Source: Austwickia sp.
GTDB taxonomy: Bacteria; Actinomycetota; Actinomycetes; Actinomycetales; Dermatophilaceae
Assembly (NCBI GenBank): GCA_016699675.1
Contig: CP064985.1
Span: 1,984,001-2,048,000, forward strand
DNA: 64,000 nucleotides
Direction of reading: 5' to 3'
The position numbers and the translations under genes were made by a program. The notes under the pieces are model-generated. The model saw nothing but the letters and a program-made list of their open reading frames with translations. It made no database searches and had not been told where the DNA came from. Positions 1-8,308 of this stretch are shown here, in pieces. The stretch's first letter is position 1; the number at the start of each line of letters is the position of its first letter.

Positions 1-324
1 CCGCCCGCGGGTGCGATTGCGCATCTTCGCCACGTGCGAGGTGATCTGCTCGAACGCCGGATAGGCGAACGCGTCGAACTGCATCTCCACCACGGGCCGC
101 AGCCCGGCCATGCACATCCCGATCGCGAACCCGACGATCCCGGACTCGGCCAGCGGCGTGTCGAAGCACCGGTCGTCGCCCAGGTCGCGGGCGATCCCGT
201 CGGTGATCCGGAACACCCCGCCGGCCACGCCGACGTCCTCGCCAAAGACCGAGACGGTGTCGTCGGCAGCGAGCGCGTCGCGCAGCGCCTGGTTGAGCGC
301 CGCCGCAAAGGTCACCTGCGCCAT
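1..324 (-). CDS. bkdB: 2-oxoacid dehydrogenase E1 beta subunit (partial)
   Basis: Reading leftwards from the ATG at 324 the product begins MAQVTFAAALNQALRDALA and continues through VFGEDVGVAGGVFRIT and ESGIVGFAIGMCMAGLRPV. These are the N-terminal features of the transketolase-like beta subunit of pyruvate or branched-chain 2-oxoacid dehydrogenase E1. Only about 108 residues are present because the gene runs off the left edge. It starts one base after the stop of the alpha-subunit gene (TGA-c-ATG), so the two are cotranscribed and probably translationally coupled. With the alpha subunit it decarboxylates a 2-oxoacid using thiamine diphosphate. The divergent Lrp-type regulator favours the branched-chain (bkd) over the pyruvate enzyme, but the substrate is inferred. 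Confidence 0.85.
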   Translation of the reverse strand, partial: MAQVTFAAALNQALRDALAADDTVSVFGEDVGVAGGVFRITDGIARDLGDDRCFDTPLAESGIVGFAIGMCMAGLRPVVEMQFDAFAYPAFEQITSHVAKMRNRTRGR

Positions 325-325
325 G

Positions 326-1624
326 TCAGTGCCCCTTCCGTACGTCGCCGCTGCGCGGCGCAGGGGGTACGTCGTCGCCCGCGCCACCCGAGCCCAATTC
401 CGGCGCCTCGGCGGCGATCTCGGCCAGCACCATCGCCCGCTGCTCGGCCAGCTGCGGGGTCAGCGCCGCGTACACGTGGTCGAACATCGCCGCCGGCTCC
501 ACCGGCGGGTCCTCGTTCATCCGATCCCGCAGCGCCGCCGCCGCGGCCTCGCCCTCGGCCGTGATCGCCTCGATCGCCGCGTCGTCGAGCCGACCGATCG
601 CGCGCAGGTAGGCCTCCAGCCGCACGACGGGGTCGCGCCCGCTCCACTCCTGCACCTCATCCGCGGTGCGGTAGCGCGTGGCGTCGTCGGCGTTCGTGTG
701 CGCCTCCATCCGGTACGTGTGCAGCTCCACCAGCACCGGGCCCTTGCCCGACCGCGCCCAGTCGACCGCCTTGCCGACCACCGCCAGGACCGCGAGCGCG
801 TCGTTGCCGTCGACCTGCTCGCACACGACGCCGTACCCGATGCCCTTGTACGCCAGGCTCGGTGCCGCGGTCTGCTTGGAGAGCGGCACGGAGATGGCCC
901 AGCCGTTGTTCTGCACCACGAAGACGACTGGCGCCTTGAAGACGGCGGCGAAGTTCAGCGCCTCGTGGAAGTCGCCCTCACTGGTCGCGCCGTCGCCGAT
1001 GAACGCCAGCGCCACCCGGTCGCGGCCCTGCCGCGCCTCGCCGTACGCGACGCCCGCCGCGTGCAGCAGCTGCGTCGACAGGGGTGTGCACTGCGGGGCG
1101 GTGTACGTCGCCGCGGGGTCGTAGCCGCAGTGCTGGTCGCCGCGCAGCAGGGTGAGCACCTCGACCGGGTCGATGCCGCGGGAGACGAGGGCGACGGAGT
1201 CGCGGTACGTCGGGAAGAACCAGTCGTCGGCGCGGATGCTGAGCACCGACCCGACCTGGCAGGCTTCCTGGCCGCGGGAGCTGGGGTAGACCGCCAGCCG
1301 ACCCTGCTTGGTCAGCGCCGTGGCCTGGGTGTCGAAGCGCCGGCCCAGCACCATGCGGCGGTAACACTCCAGCGCCAGGTCGTCGGAGGGCGCCGTGTAG
1401 TCGTCGGTGTTGGGGGCGACCCGCTCGCCCTGCTCGTCGAGGAAGCGCACCGGCTCGGGAGCGGGGATCAGCCCGGCCTGGAACGGCGGGTGCGCCTCGT
1501 CGTGGGTGACGGCCTGGGCCGCCGCCTTGGCGGCGCGGGCGTTCGCGGCCGCGCGCTTGCTGGCCGGGGCGCGCTTGCTCGGCGCGGACGCCGCTGCCGT
1601 CTTCTTCGCGGGGGTGCTCACCAT
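326..1624 (-). CDS. bkdA: 2-oxoacid dehydrogenase E1 alpha subunit
   Basis: The 432-residue product matches the thiamine-diphosphate-dependent E1 alpha family. It contains the cofactor motif GDGATSEGDFHEALNFAA near residue 207, followed by NNGWAISVP, and the C-terminal VELHTYRMEAHTNADD segment. The ATG at 1624 is preferred because AGGAAGG lies just upstream; the frame stays open for 44 further residues without a better start. Residues 5-40 are an unusual Lys/Ala-rich low-complexity tail (KKTAAASAPSKRAPASKRAA), absent from the catalytic fold and probably disordered. It is the first gene of an operon with the beta subunit. A divergent Lrp/AsnC regulator lies 174 bp away, the arrangement known for bkd operons. 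Branched-chain 2-oxoacids are the likely substrates; pyruvate is the alternative. Confidence 0.88.
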   Translation of the reverse strand: MVSTPAKKTAAASAPSKRAPASKRAAANARAAKAAAQAVTHDEAHPPFQAGLIPAPEPVRFLDEQGERVAPNTDDYTAPSDDLALECYRRMVLGRRFDTQATALTKQGRLAVYPSSRGQEACQVGSVLSIRADDWFFPTYRDSVALVSRGIDPVEVLTLLRGDQHCGYDPAATYTAPQCTPLSTQLLHAAGVAYGEARQGRDRVALAFIGDGATSEGDFHEALNFAAVFKAPVVFVVQNNGWAISVPLSKQTAAPSLAYKGIGYGVVCEQVDGNDALAVLAVVGKAVDWARSGKGPVLVELHTYRMEAHTNADDATRYRTADEVQEWSGRDPVVRLEAYLRAIGRLDDAAIEAITAEGEAAAAALRDRMNEDPPVEPAAMFDHVYAALTPQLAEQRAMVLAEIAAEAPELGSGGAGDDVPPAPRSGDVRKGH

Positions 1625-1798
1625 CGAGACGCCTTCCTGTCCGCGCGCGGCCGGGGCCGGGTGCCGGGCGCTGAGGTGTCCGGGGCGGCGAGCGGTGCGG
1701 CGGGGTCCGGGGGATCGGTGGTCTTGATGGTGGCGCGGATCGTACGCTCGGCTCAAGCAAACCCGGGAACGCGAGACAACTGGACCTCAGGAGGGCGG

Positions 1799-2311
1799 AT
1801 GCGCGACCAGTCGTCGCCACCGCAGGTGCTGGACGCGACGGACCGGGCGATCGTCGCGGCGCTCGTGGACGACGGGCGGCTGTCCATGCGCGCCCTGGCC
1901 GAGCGGCTGCACATCAGCCGGGCCAACGCCTACGCCCGATTGGACCGCCTCCTGGAGGCCGGGGTGATCAACGGCTTCGCGGCGCGGGTGGCCCACGAGA
2001 AGGCGGGGCTGTCGACCACGGCGTACGTCTGTCTGTCCATCGAGCAGGACACCTGGCGCGAGGTGCGCGAGGCGGTGGCGGCGGTGCCGTACGTCGAGCA
2101 CGTGGCCCTCGTCGCCGCCGACTTCGACGTGATCGCGCTGGTCCGGGCGCCGGACAATGCCACCCTTCGCGAGGTGGTGCTCGAACAGCTCCAGGCCATC
2201 AAGGGGGTGCGCAACTCGCGAACCTGGCTGGTCTTCGCCGACCACGAGACGCCGGGCCCTTGGCGCTCCGTGTCGGAGCGGCCGGGGCCCGCGGCGCCGA
2301 AGGTCAGCTGA
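1799..2311 (+). CDS. bkdR: Lrp/AsnC family transcriptional regulator
   Basis: A 170-residue protein with an N-terminal winged helix-turn-helix (LDATDRAIVAALVDDGRLSMR, then ISRANAYARLDRLLEAGVI) and a C-terminal RAM/ligand-sensing domain containing YVEHVALVAADFDVIALV. This is the standard Lrp/AsnC layout and length. AGGAGG five bases before the ATG supports the start. It is divergent from the E1 alpha gene, so the 174-bp intergenic segment is the likely shared operator region. By analogy with BkdR in other actinobacteria it would sense a branched-chain amino acid or keto acid and control the dehydrogenase operon; that role is inferred from position. Its 3' end overlaps the convergent DUF4235 gene by 8 bp. 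Confidence 0.85.
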   Translation: MRDQSSPPQVLDATDRAIVAALVDDGRLSMRALAERLHISRANAYARLDRLLEAGVINGFAARVAHEKAGLSTTAYVCLSIEQDTWREVREAVAAVPYVEHVALVAADFDVIALVRAPDNATLREVVLEQLQAIKGVRNSRTWLVFADHETPGPWRSVSERPGPAAPKVS

Positions 2312-2582
2312 CCTCGTTGGGGTTGGCGGGGGCGTGGCCGGTGGACTTCGTGTAGTACTTCGTCCACTGCCGCGACGCCATCATCCGAGCCACCGCGATC
2401 ACCGCACCGGACGCCACGGCCCAGGCGATGGCCTCCCAGAGCTCGGTGTCGGGGTCCTCGGGGTTGGCCGGCGGGTCGCTCGCCATGACGGCCTTCCAGC
2501 CCTTCTCGCTGACCTGCTTGGCCAGCGCGGCCGCGCCGATCGCGGCCCCCGTCCCGATGAGCTTGAACATCCGATCGTTCAC
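2304..2582 (-). CDS. DUF4235 family small membrane protein
   Basis: A 92-residue protein starting MNDRMFKLIGTGAAIGAAALA, with two hydrophobic segments (about residues 6-22 and 48-66) separated by a hydrophilic loop containing GWKAVMASDPPANPEDPD. The size, the two-helix layout and the loop match the actinobacterial DUF4235 family, whose function is unknown. It is a single-gene unit convergent with the Lrp regulator, whose stop codon it overlaps. Its promoter must lie in the stretch up to the thiamine riboswitch. The family call is by recognition and no enzymatic motif is visible. Confidence 0.7.
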   Translation of the reverse strand: MNDRMFKLIGTGAAIGAAALAKQVSEKGWKAVMASDPPANPEDPDTELWEAIAWAVASGAVIAVARMMASRQWTKYYTKSTGHAPANPNEVS

Positions 2583-2686
2583 GCCGAACTCCTTGTCGCG
2601 TCCTCACTGGTGCCCAGATCGCTGCCCAGTCTGCCAGGGCTATCGGGTCGCCGCGCGGCCGGGACGTGCGCTAACCTCGGCGTACA

Positions 2687-2772
2687 CGACAGGGGAGCGC
2701 CCCACGGCGCTGAGAGTGCGGAATTCCGCAGACCCTCGCACCTGATCCGGTTCGCACCGGCGTAGGGAGTCG
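2687..2772 (+). promoter_or_regulatory. TPP riboswitch (THI element)
   Basis: The segment contains the diagnostic conserved blocks of the thiamine pyrophosphate riboswitch in order: AGGGGAGC, GCGCTGAGAGTGCGG, ACCCTCGCACCTGATCCGG and GCGTAGGGAGTCG. The outermost stem can be CGAC (2687-2690) with GTCG (2769-2772). It lies about 80 nt upstream of a ykoE start, the classic target. Downstream, CCCGTT (2811-2816) can pair with AACGGG (2835-2840) directly beside the AAGGA ribosome-binding site (2841-2845). This suggests control of translation initiation, with low thiamine diphosphate turning transporter expression on. The aptamer is clear; the switching mechanism is inferred. Confidence 0.95.
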
Positions 2773-2853
2773 GGAATCTCAGTCGTACGTCGTCCGCGGC
2801 GTGCGCCTCCCCCGTTCGGGATCCCCAGGATGCCAACGGGAAGGAACGACACC

Positions 2854-3519
2854 ATGACCACCACCACCTACACCCGCGACCGCGCTCTCGCGCGCGGCGG
2901 CCCGTTCGCCTGGCGGGCCGTCGACCTCGTCACCGCCGCGATCCTCGGGGTCGCGTTCGGGGTCGCCTTCATCGGCTGGGATTACCTGCTCAACACGCCG
3001 TGGTCCACGCTGACCGCGGGGTTCCCGCCCGCCAGCTCCCTCGCCCTGGGGGTGTGGCTGCTGCCCGCGGTCGCCGGCGCGCTGGTGATCCGCCGGCCCG
3101 GCGCGGCGCTGTTCGTCGAGATGGTCGCGGCGCTGCTGGAGTACCTGCTCGGCAACCCCTGGGGCCCCGGCGTTCTGATCTCCGGCCTGCTGCAGGGCCT
3201 CGGCGTCGAGGTGGCCTTCGCCCTGTTCCGGTGGCGGGGCTGGCGCCTGCCGCACGCCGTCATCGCGGGCGCGCTGGCCGCGGTGTTCGAGATCGTGCTC
3301 TACGAATGGTGGAGCTACGCGGCCGAGTACGCGTGGGGCTGGAAGCTCGCCGTGCTGGCCTTCTCGGTGATCTCCGGTGTGCTCGTGGCCGGCGTCGGCG
3401 CGCACTATCTCGTCCGGGCCCTGGCCCGGGCCGGCGCCCTGCGGGCGTTCCCGCCCGGCGCCGAGCTGGCGGCGGCCCCGGAGGACCCGGCGTACGACGC
3501 CTTCCCCGCGGCCCGCTGA
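2854..3519 (+). CDS. ykoE: ECF transporter substrate-binding component, thiamine/HMP (YkoE)
   Basis: A 221-residue integral membrane protein with about five to six hydrophobic segments. It has features typical of YkoE, the substrate-capture (S) subunit of the thiamine-precursor ECF importer: FAWRAVDLVTAAILGVAFG, then FVEMVAALLEYLLGNPWG and LPHAVIAGALAAVFEIVLYEW. The ATG at 2854 is chosen because AAGGAA lies 7 bases upstream. An in-frame ATG at 2830 has no ribosome-binding site and would overlap the predicted regulatory hairpin. The TPP riboswitch upstream and the ykoD-ykoC genes downstream fix the role as uptake of thiamine or hydroxymethylpyrimidine. The C-terminal about 25 residues are Ala/Pro-rich. 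Confidence 0.9.
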   Translation: MTTTTYTRDRALARGGPFAWRAVDLVTAAILGVAFGVAFIGWDYLLNTPWSTLTAGFPPASSLALGVWLLPAVAGALVIRRPGAALFVEMVAALLEYLLGNPWGPGVLISGLLQGLGVEVAFALFRWRGWRLPHAVIAGALAAVFEIVLYEWWSYAAEYAWGWKLAVLAFSVISGVLVAGVGAHYLVRALARAGALRAFPPGAELAAAPEDPAYDAFPAAR

Positions 3520-5201
3520 CCGCCATCCCCGCCATCCCCGCCGACCAGCCCCAGCCCGCCGTCACCGGCGGCGCGCTGGGCGCCACCCGCACCACCGGGT
3601 CCTCGCGGCCCGCGCAGAGCCCTCGCCCTGCCGCCGCCGCGGAGGCGCCCGCCCGGCTGACGACGCGCGGGCTGACGTTCACCCCGCTCGGCGCACGGGC
3701 GCCGGTCGTGCGCGAGCTCGATCTGGACGTCGCGCCGGGGGAGAAGGTGCTGCTCGTCGGGGCCAGCGGGTCGGGCAAGTCCACGCTGCTGCGGGCTCTC
3801 GCGGGCGTCCTGGCGGAGATCGACCCCGGCGACCTGCGTGGCGAGGTGCTGGTGGACGGGCGGCCCGTCGTCCCCGGTGACGGCCGGGTCGCCCTGGCGG
3901 TGCAGGATCCCGCCGACGCCCGGGTCGCCGGGCGGGTCGGGCGCGACGTGGCGTTCGGCCCCGAGAACCTCGGCCTGCCGCGATCCGCGATCCGCGAGCG
4001 CGTGGGGTGGGCGCTGGAGCTGGTGGGTTTCCCGTACGGTCCGGACCGACGCACCGACGCCCTCTCCGGCGGCGAGGCCCAGCGCCTCGCCCTGGCCGGG
4101 GTGCTGGCGATGCGACCAGGTGCGCTGCTGCTCGACGAGCCGACCGCGATGCTCGACGCGGACTCGGCGGCGACGGTGCGCGAGGCCGTACGCCGGGTCG
4201 TGGAGGCCTACGCCTGCACGCTCGTCGTGGTGGAGCACCGGCTGGAGGGCTGGGTCGACGTGGTGGACCGGCTCGTCGTCCTGGGCGACGGGGGGCGGGT
4301 CGTGGCCGACGGGCCGGTCGCGGCCGTGCTGCGCGATCGCCGCGACGACCTGCTGGCGCGGGGGATCTGGGTGCCGGGCGCGCCGGACCCGGAGCCCCGC
4401 GACGTACCGGCCGAGCTGGTGGCGCCGCTGGTCGCCGGCGGGTCCGGCGCGGCGGGTGATGCGGGTTCGGCGGCGGAGGCCCTCCTGCGCGCGGAGGGGG
4501 TCTCGCTGGCGCGGCGGCCGCGGACGGGGCTTTCCGTCGTACGCCGCGGGCAGGCGCCCGTTCTCGCCGTCGACGCCGTCGACCTGACCTGCGCCGCCGG
4601 TGCCATGCACGTGCTGCGCGGCGCCAGCGGGGCCGGCAAGTCGAGCCTGCTGGGCCTGTTGGCGGGGCTGGACCGGCCGACCAGCGGCCGCGTGATCGCG
4701 GCGCCGGCTTTGGCCCGGGGGGCGGGCGAGGCCCCCTACGCATGGACGTCGGCGCAGCTCGCCGACCGGATGGGCTGGGTGCCGCAGCGCGCCGAGCTGA
4801 CGGTCCTGGGCGCGACGGTCGCCGACTCGATCCTGGCGACCTCCCGCGCGCTGGGTCGTGACGACCGGTGGGCGCAGACCCGGGCGCGTGGCCTGCTGGA
4901 GCTGCTGGGCCTGCTCCCGGCGGCGGGCCGCGACCCGCACCGGCTCTCCGGGGGGGAGCTGCGGCGGCTGGCCGTCGCGACCGGGCTGGCGCACGGGCCG
5001 GCCGTATTGGCGCTGGACGAGCCGACGGTCGGCCAGGACCGACACACGTGGGCGGCGGTCGCGGGGCTGGTTCGGGGGGCGGCGAATGCCGGTACGGCGG
5101 CGCCGGTGGCCACCCACGACGCGGCGCTGAGCGCGCTCGCCGACGTGACCACCGAGCTGAGTCGCGGCCGGGTGGCGCGGCGGTCAGGTGGTGCCGGATG
5201 A
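3516..5201 (+). CDS. ykoD: ECF transporter dual ATPase (YkoD)
   Basis: Two fused ABC ATPase domains energise the thiamine-precursor importer. The first has Walker A GASGSGKST (about residue 81), signature LSGGEAQRL and Walker B LLLDEPTAMLD. The second has Walker A GASGAGKSS (about 369), signature LSGGELRRL and Walker B LALDEPTVGQD. All catalytic motifs are intact in both halves. The start is a problem: from the end of ykoE to the first conserved strand (about 3660) there is no in-frame ATG, GTG or TTG. The only codon in a sensible place is CTG at 3516, overlapping the ykoE stop as CTGA. The next upstream in-frame ATG (3306) would overlap ykoE by over 200 bp. The stop overlaps ykoC as ATGA. 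Confidence 0.9.
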   Translation: MTAIPAIPADQPQPAVTGGALGATRTTGSSRPAQSPRPAAAAEAPARLTTRGLTFTPLGARAPVVRELDLDVAPGEKVLLVGASGSGKSTLLRALAGVLAEIDPGDLRGEVLVDGRPVVPGDGRVALAVQDPADARVAGRVGRDVAFGPENLGLPRSAIRERVGWALELVGFPYGPDRRTDALSGGEAQRLALAGVLAMRPGALLLDEPTAMLDADSAATVREAVRRVVEAYACTLVVVEHRLEGWVDVVDRLVVLGDGGRVVADGPVAAVLRDRRDDLLARGIWVPGAPDPEPRDVPAELVAPLVAGGSGAAGDAGSAAEALLRAEGVSLARRPRTGLSVVRRGQAPVLAVDAVDLTCAAGAMHVLRGASGAGKSSLLGLLAGLDRPTSGRVIAAPALARGAGEAPYAWTSAQLADRMGWVPQRAELTVLGATVADSILATSRALGRDDRWAQTRARGLLELLGLLPAAGRDPHRLSGGELRRLAVATGLAHGPAVLALDEPTVGQDRHTWAAVAGLVRGAANAGTAAPVATHDAALSALADVTTELSRGRVARRSGGAG

Positions 5202-6034
5202 GCGGCCCGAACGGCGTGGACGGGGCGTACGGCGCGGACCGGGCGACCGGCGTGGACCGGGCGACCGGCACGAGCGACGAGCGTGGCGTGACCGGCGTGA
5301 GTGGCGGCGGGTGGGGCCCGATCGGGATGCTCGCGCGCTGCGGGCCGCTGGCTCTGCTGGGGGCCTCGTTCCTGCTGGTGGTGGGCGGCCTAGCCCTCTC
5401 CGGGCTGCGGCCGGCGCTGATCGCGTTCGGCGCCGAGATCGCGGTGCTGGTGCTGCTGGTCGGGCGGACGCCGTTCCCCTGGTGGCGGCTGCTGCCCGGG
5501 CTCCTGGCGTTTGCCTCGGTCGCCTGGTCGAACTGGCTGCTGGCGGTGCCGCGGTCGATCGACGCCGCAGTGGTGGCCGGGGTGCGGGTCGCTTATTTCG
5601 TGGTTCCGGGACTGGTCCTGGCCTCGTTCGTCGATCCGGCCGCGCTGGGGGATCATCTCGGCCAGCGGCTGCGCCTGCCGGCGCGTCCGGTGCTCGCCGC
5701 GGTGGCGGCGCTGCAGCGGGTCGATGCCTTCGGCGAGGACTGGGACACGCTACAGCGGTCCCGCCGGGCCCGCGGGCTCGGGCCCACGCGCTCGCCGGTG
5801 GCGCAGTTCGGGCACTACGCCCGGCTGACGTTCGCGCTGCTGGTCGAGGCGATCCGGCAGGCCGGGCGGATGACCGTCGCGATGGAGGCACGGGGCTATT
5901 CGGCGCCGGTGCGGACCGGGCGGCGGCGTACCTGGGCCGAACCCGCCCCGTGGACCCGCTGGGACACGGCTCTCATCCTTGTGGCGCTGGCCCTGGCCGC
6001 TCTGCCGACGATCCTGGCCGCGGCCGGGCCGTAG
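5198..6034 (+). CDS. ykoC: ECF transporter transmembrane coupling component (YkoC/EcfT)
   Basis: A 278-residue membrane protein that couples the YkoD ATPases to YkoE. It has hydrophobic segments at about residues 45-100 and 120-145, two cytoplasmic coupling regions including DTLQRSRRARGLG and AMEARGYSAP (the Ala-Arg-Gly signature of EcfT proteins), and a final membrane helix (ALILVALALAALPTILAAAG). The ATG at 5198 overlaps the ykoD stop, implying coupled translation. The N-terminal 35 residues before the first helix are low complexity, with a small duplicated unit (ADRATG / VDRATG) encoded by a direct DNA repeat. This extension is unusual for EcfT and probably disordered. Confidence 0.88.
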   Translation: MSGPNGVDGAYGADRATGVDRATGTSDERGVTGVSGGGWGPIGMLARCGPLALLGASFLLVVGGLALSGLRPALIAFGAEIAVLVLLVGRTPFPWWRLLPGLLAFASVAWSNWLLAVPRSIDAAVVAGVRVAYFVVPGLVLASFVDPAALGDHLGQRLRLPARPVLAAVAALQRVDAFGEDWDTLQRSRRARGLGPTRSPVAQFGHYARLTFALLVEAIRQAGRMTVAMEARGYSAPVRTGRRRTWAEPAPWTRWDTALILVALALAALPTILAAAGP

Positions 6035-6065
6035 CCGGCCGCCGCCGCGACGGTCCAGGCGTGCG

Positions 6066-6107
6066 AAGGCCCCGTCCCGGTGAATCCAGCAACCGGAACG
6101 GGGCCTT
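6066..6107. terminator. Bidirectional hairpin terminator
   Basis: AAGGCCCCGTCCCGG and CCGGAACGGGGCCTT form a long near-perfect stem with a loop of about 10 nt. It lies between the convergent ykoC and phzF-like genes. There is no strong T run, so it resembles the GC-rich actinobacterial intrinsic terminators and could serve both strands. Confidence 0.75.
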
Positions 6108-6130
6108 GGCGTGGAGCGGGGTGTGCGTCG

Positions 6131-6979
6131 CTATATCGTCATCGTCCCCGTGGCGATCTGGTTGACGTGCCCGCCGACGAAGACCACGTCACCGTCCTGA
6201 ACCTCCAGGTCGAGCACCGAGGGGCGGCCGACCGCGGCGCCCTGGTAGATCCGCCACTTGCCGGTCTCGCCGTGCGAGGACAGCCAGTGCCCGAGGTTGG
6301 CCGCGCCGGAACCGGTGGCCGCGACCTCCAAGACGCCGCCGCCGGGCCCGAAGAACATGCGGGAGACGATCGTGTCGTCGTCCTTGCGCGCCCACACATA
6401 GACCTGCGGCTCGCAGTTCAGCAGCATCGCGTAGCTGTGCAGCATCCGCGCGTCGAGGTGCGTCTTGTCGACGTCCGCGACGCTGTTCACGGGCAGGACG
6501 ACCCCGGAGCGGCCCGAGTCGATGACCATGACCTCGTCGCTGATCGCGTTCATCTGCAGCCCCACCAGCGAGGCGAGGATCTGCGGGCTCGACTTGAGCT
6601 TGCGGGCCTCACCGGCGCGGGCCTGGATCCGCCAGTTGTCCTTGCCGTACGGCAGGATTGTCAGCGTCCCGGCGTCCGGCCCGCCGCTGAGCCGTAGCTC
6701 CTGGCGCGGGTGGCCGAGAATCTCGTCGATCACGTGCGCCGCGCCCAGCGCCGGGCTACCCGCGAGCCGCGCCTGCGGGTGCGAACCGACGTGGCGGATG
6801 TCCGCGCTCTGCCCGTCGATGCTGCGGACGAAGACCGTCTCCATCGTGAGCTGCTGGGCGATGGACGCCATGTCCTCATCGCTCACATCGGGGGCGTTGT
6901 CGAAGATGGCGACCGCGTTGCCGGAGAAGGGGTCGTTGCTCTCGGCAAACACGTTGATGAGTCGGAAGCTGAGGTCCAT
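6131..6979 (-). CDS. PhzF family isomerase/epimerase
   Basis: A 282-residue protein with the PhzF/diaminopimelate-epimerase-like fold markers: N-terminal NVFAESNDPFSGNAVAIF, the catalytic glutamate in LTMETVFV (E47), SHPQARLAGSPALGAAHVI, and the second-domain motif EVAATGSGAANLGHWL. It belongs to the PhzF superfamily, which covers isomerases acting on small acids; the true substrate cannot be read from sequence. No phenazine genes are nearby. It is a single-gene unit, convergent with the thiamine transporter. Only 9 bp separate its ATG from the stop of the upstream wecB, so it could be the distal gene of the minus-strand surface locus. Confidence 0.82.
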   Translation of the reverse strand: MDLSFRLINVFAESNDPFSGNAVAIFDNAPDVSDEDMASIAQQLTMETVFVRSIDGQSADIRHVGSHPQARLAGSPALGAAHVIDEILGHPRQELRLSGGPDAGTLTILPYGKDNWRIQARAGEARKLKSSPQILASLVGLQMNAISDEVMVIDSGRSGVVLPVNSVADVDKTHLDARMLHSYAMLLNCEPQVYVWARKDDDTIVSRMFFGPGGGVLEVAATGSGAANLGHWLSSHGETGKWRIYQGAAVGRPSVLDLEVQDGDVVFVGGHVNQIATGTMTI

Positions 6980-6988
6980 TCCTGCAGC

Positions 6989-8308
6989 CTATTGCCCCAC
7001 CCGCCCCTGCGGAGCGGCAACGGTCGGGGCAGCTCGCGAGCGGTCAGCCCGCCCTGCGCAACGGGGCGGGAAGGGCCGCCGGGTGCACCGGCGCAACTCC
7101 GTGGGCAGCTGCCGCCGCCGGCGCACGATACCGGAACTCCGCGCGCGGACCCCGACCCCGAGCATGGCCTCGATGGCGGCGGCGCAGCGCGGGACCGCGG
7201 CCCCGTCGCCGTACGGGTTGACCGCGGTCGCCATCGCCTCGTACGCCGCAGGGTCATCGAGCAGGCGCCGCAGCTCGGCGTACACGTTCTCCTCGGACGT
7301 GCCCACCAGCCGCGCCGTACCCGCCTCGACCGCCTCCGGCCGCTCGGTCGTGTCCCGCGCGACGAGCACCGGCTTGCCCAGCCCGGGCCCCTCCTCCTGC
7401 AGGCCGCCCGAGTCGGTGACGACGATGGCGCACCGCGCGAGCTCGCCCACGAACGTCAGGTCCAACGGGTCGTGGACCTCGATCGTCGGCACGCCCGCGA
7501 ACTCGGGCAGCACCGCACGGCGGACGGCGGGGTTGAGGTGCAGCGGCACCACGAACGTGACGTCCGGGCTCTCCAGGGCCACCCGGCGCAGCGCCCGCGC
7601 GATGCCGACCATGCGCTCGCCGAGGTTCTCGCGGCGGTGCAGGGTGACGAGCACGCGACGCCGTACGTCGGGTCCCGCGCCCTCCTCCGACGCCGCGCCC
7701 CCCGCACCCGCCGCGGCAGCGTCCTCGCGGAGCTGCGCCACCACCTGGGTCAGCGCGTCGATCACGGTGTTGCCGGTGACGACGATCCGCTCGGCGGGCA
7801 CGTTCTCGGCGCGCAGCGCCGCGCGGTTGCGGGCCGTCGGCGCCAGGTGCAGCGTGGCCAGCCGCCCGATGAGCTGCCGGTTGGCCTCCTCCGGGAACGG
7901 CGAGGCCAGGTCGTCGGTGCGCAGGCCGGCCTCGAGGTGCACGACCGGTACGCCGGCATAGAACGCCGCCTGCGCCGCCGCGTTGGCCGTGGACGTGTCG
8001 CCGTGGACAACCACCGCGTCGGGACGGTCCGGGTTGCCCGCGGCGAGCAGCGGCGTGAGCCGCAGCAGGGTTTTGGCGACGATGGACTCGATGCCCTGAC
8101 CGGGTTCGAAGAGCTCCAGGTCGTGCTCGGGGACGATGCCGAACACGTCGTTGACCTGCTGCAACATCTCGCGGTGTTGCCCGGTGACGCAGACGCTCAC
8201 CCGGACGGCGCCGCGGGCGCGCAGCCCCAGCACGAGCGGCGCGGTCTTGATGGCCTCGGGCCGGGTGCCGTACACGAGCATCACGTGCGGCCGCTGGTCG
8301 CGGGTCAT
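6989..8308 (-). CDS. wecB: UDP-N-acetylglucosamine 2-epimerase (non-hydrolysing)
   Basis: A 439-residue enzyme that interconverts UDP-GlcNAc and UDP-ManNAc, a precursor for cell-wall polysaccharide. Motifs are VYGTRPEAIKTAPLV at the N-terminus, VHGDTSTANAAAQAAFYA, HLEAGLRTDD, TLHRRENLGERM and TDSGGLQEEGPGLGKPVL, all standard for WecB. The ATG at 8308 overlaps the stop of the upstream exosortase-like gene (ATGA). After the normal end of the family the protein carries an extra tail of about 50 residues that is Arg/Pro-rich (RRRRQLPTELRRCTRRP), probably disordered. Its position as the fourth coupled gene of the surface locus suggests it supplies a sugar for that system. Confidence 0.92.
   Translation of the reverse strand: MTRDQRPHVMLVYGTRPEAIKTAPLVLGLRARGAVRVSVCVTGQHREMLQQVNDVFGIVPEHDLELFEPGQGIESIVAKTLLRLTPLLAAGNPDRPDAVVVHGDTSTANAAAQAAFYAGVPVVHLEAGLRTDDLASPFPEEANRQLIGRLATLHLAPTARNRAALRAENVPAERIVVTGNTVIDALTQVVAQLREDAAAAGAGGAASEEGAGPDVRRRVLVTLHRRENLGERMVGIARALRRVALESPDVTFVVPLHLNPAVRRAVLPEFAGVPTIEVHDPLDLTFVGELARCAIVVTDSGGLQEEGPGLGKPVLVARDTTERPEAVEAGTARLVGTSEENVYAELRRLLDDPAAYEAMATAVNPYGDGAAVPRCAAAIEAMLGVGVRARSSGIVRRRRQLPTELRRCTRRPFPPRCAGRADRSRAAPTVAAPQGRVGQ

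Noticed and set aside
110..1798. Very long open frame antisense to the E1 genes, continuing into the Lrp gene
   Set aside because: The product before 1799 is Arg/Val/Gly-rich shadow of the E1 alpha gene; only the part from the ATG at 1799, with its own ribosome-binding site, is a real gene.
3405..5271. Long minus-strand frames opposite ykoD
   Set aside because: Their translations are Arg/Pro/Gln low-complexity shadows of the two ABC domains and contain no family motif.
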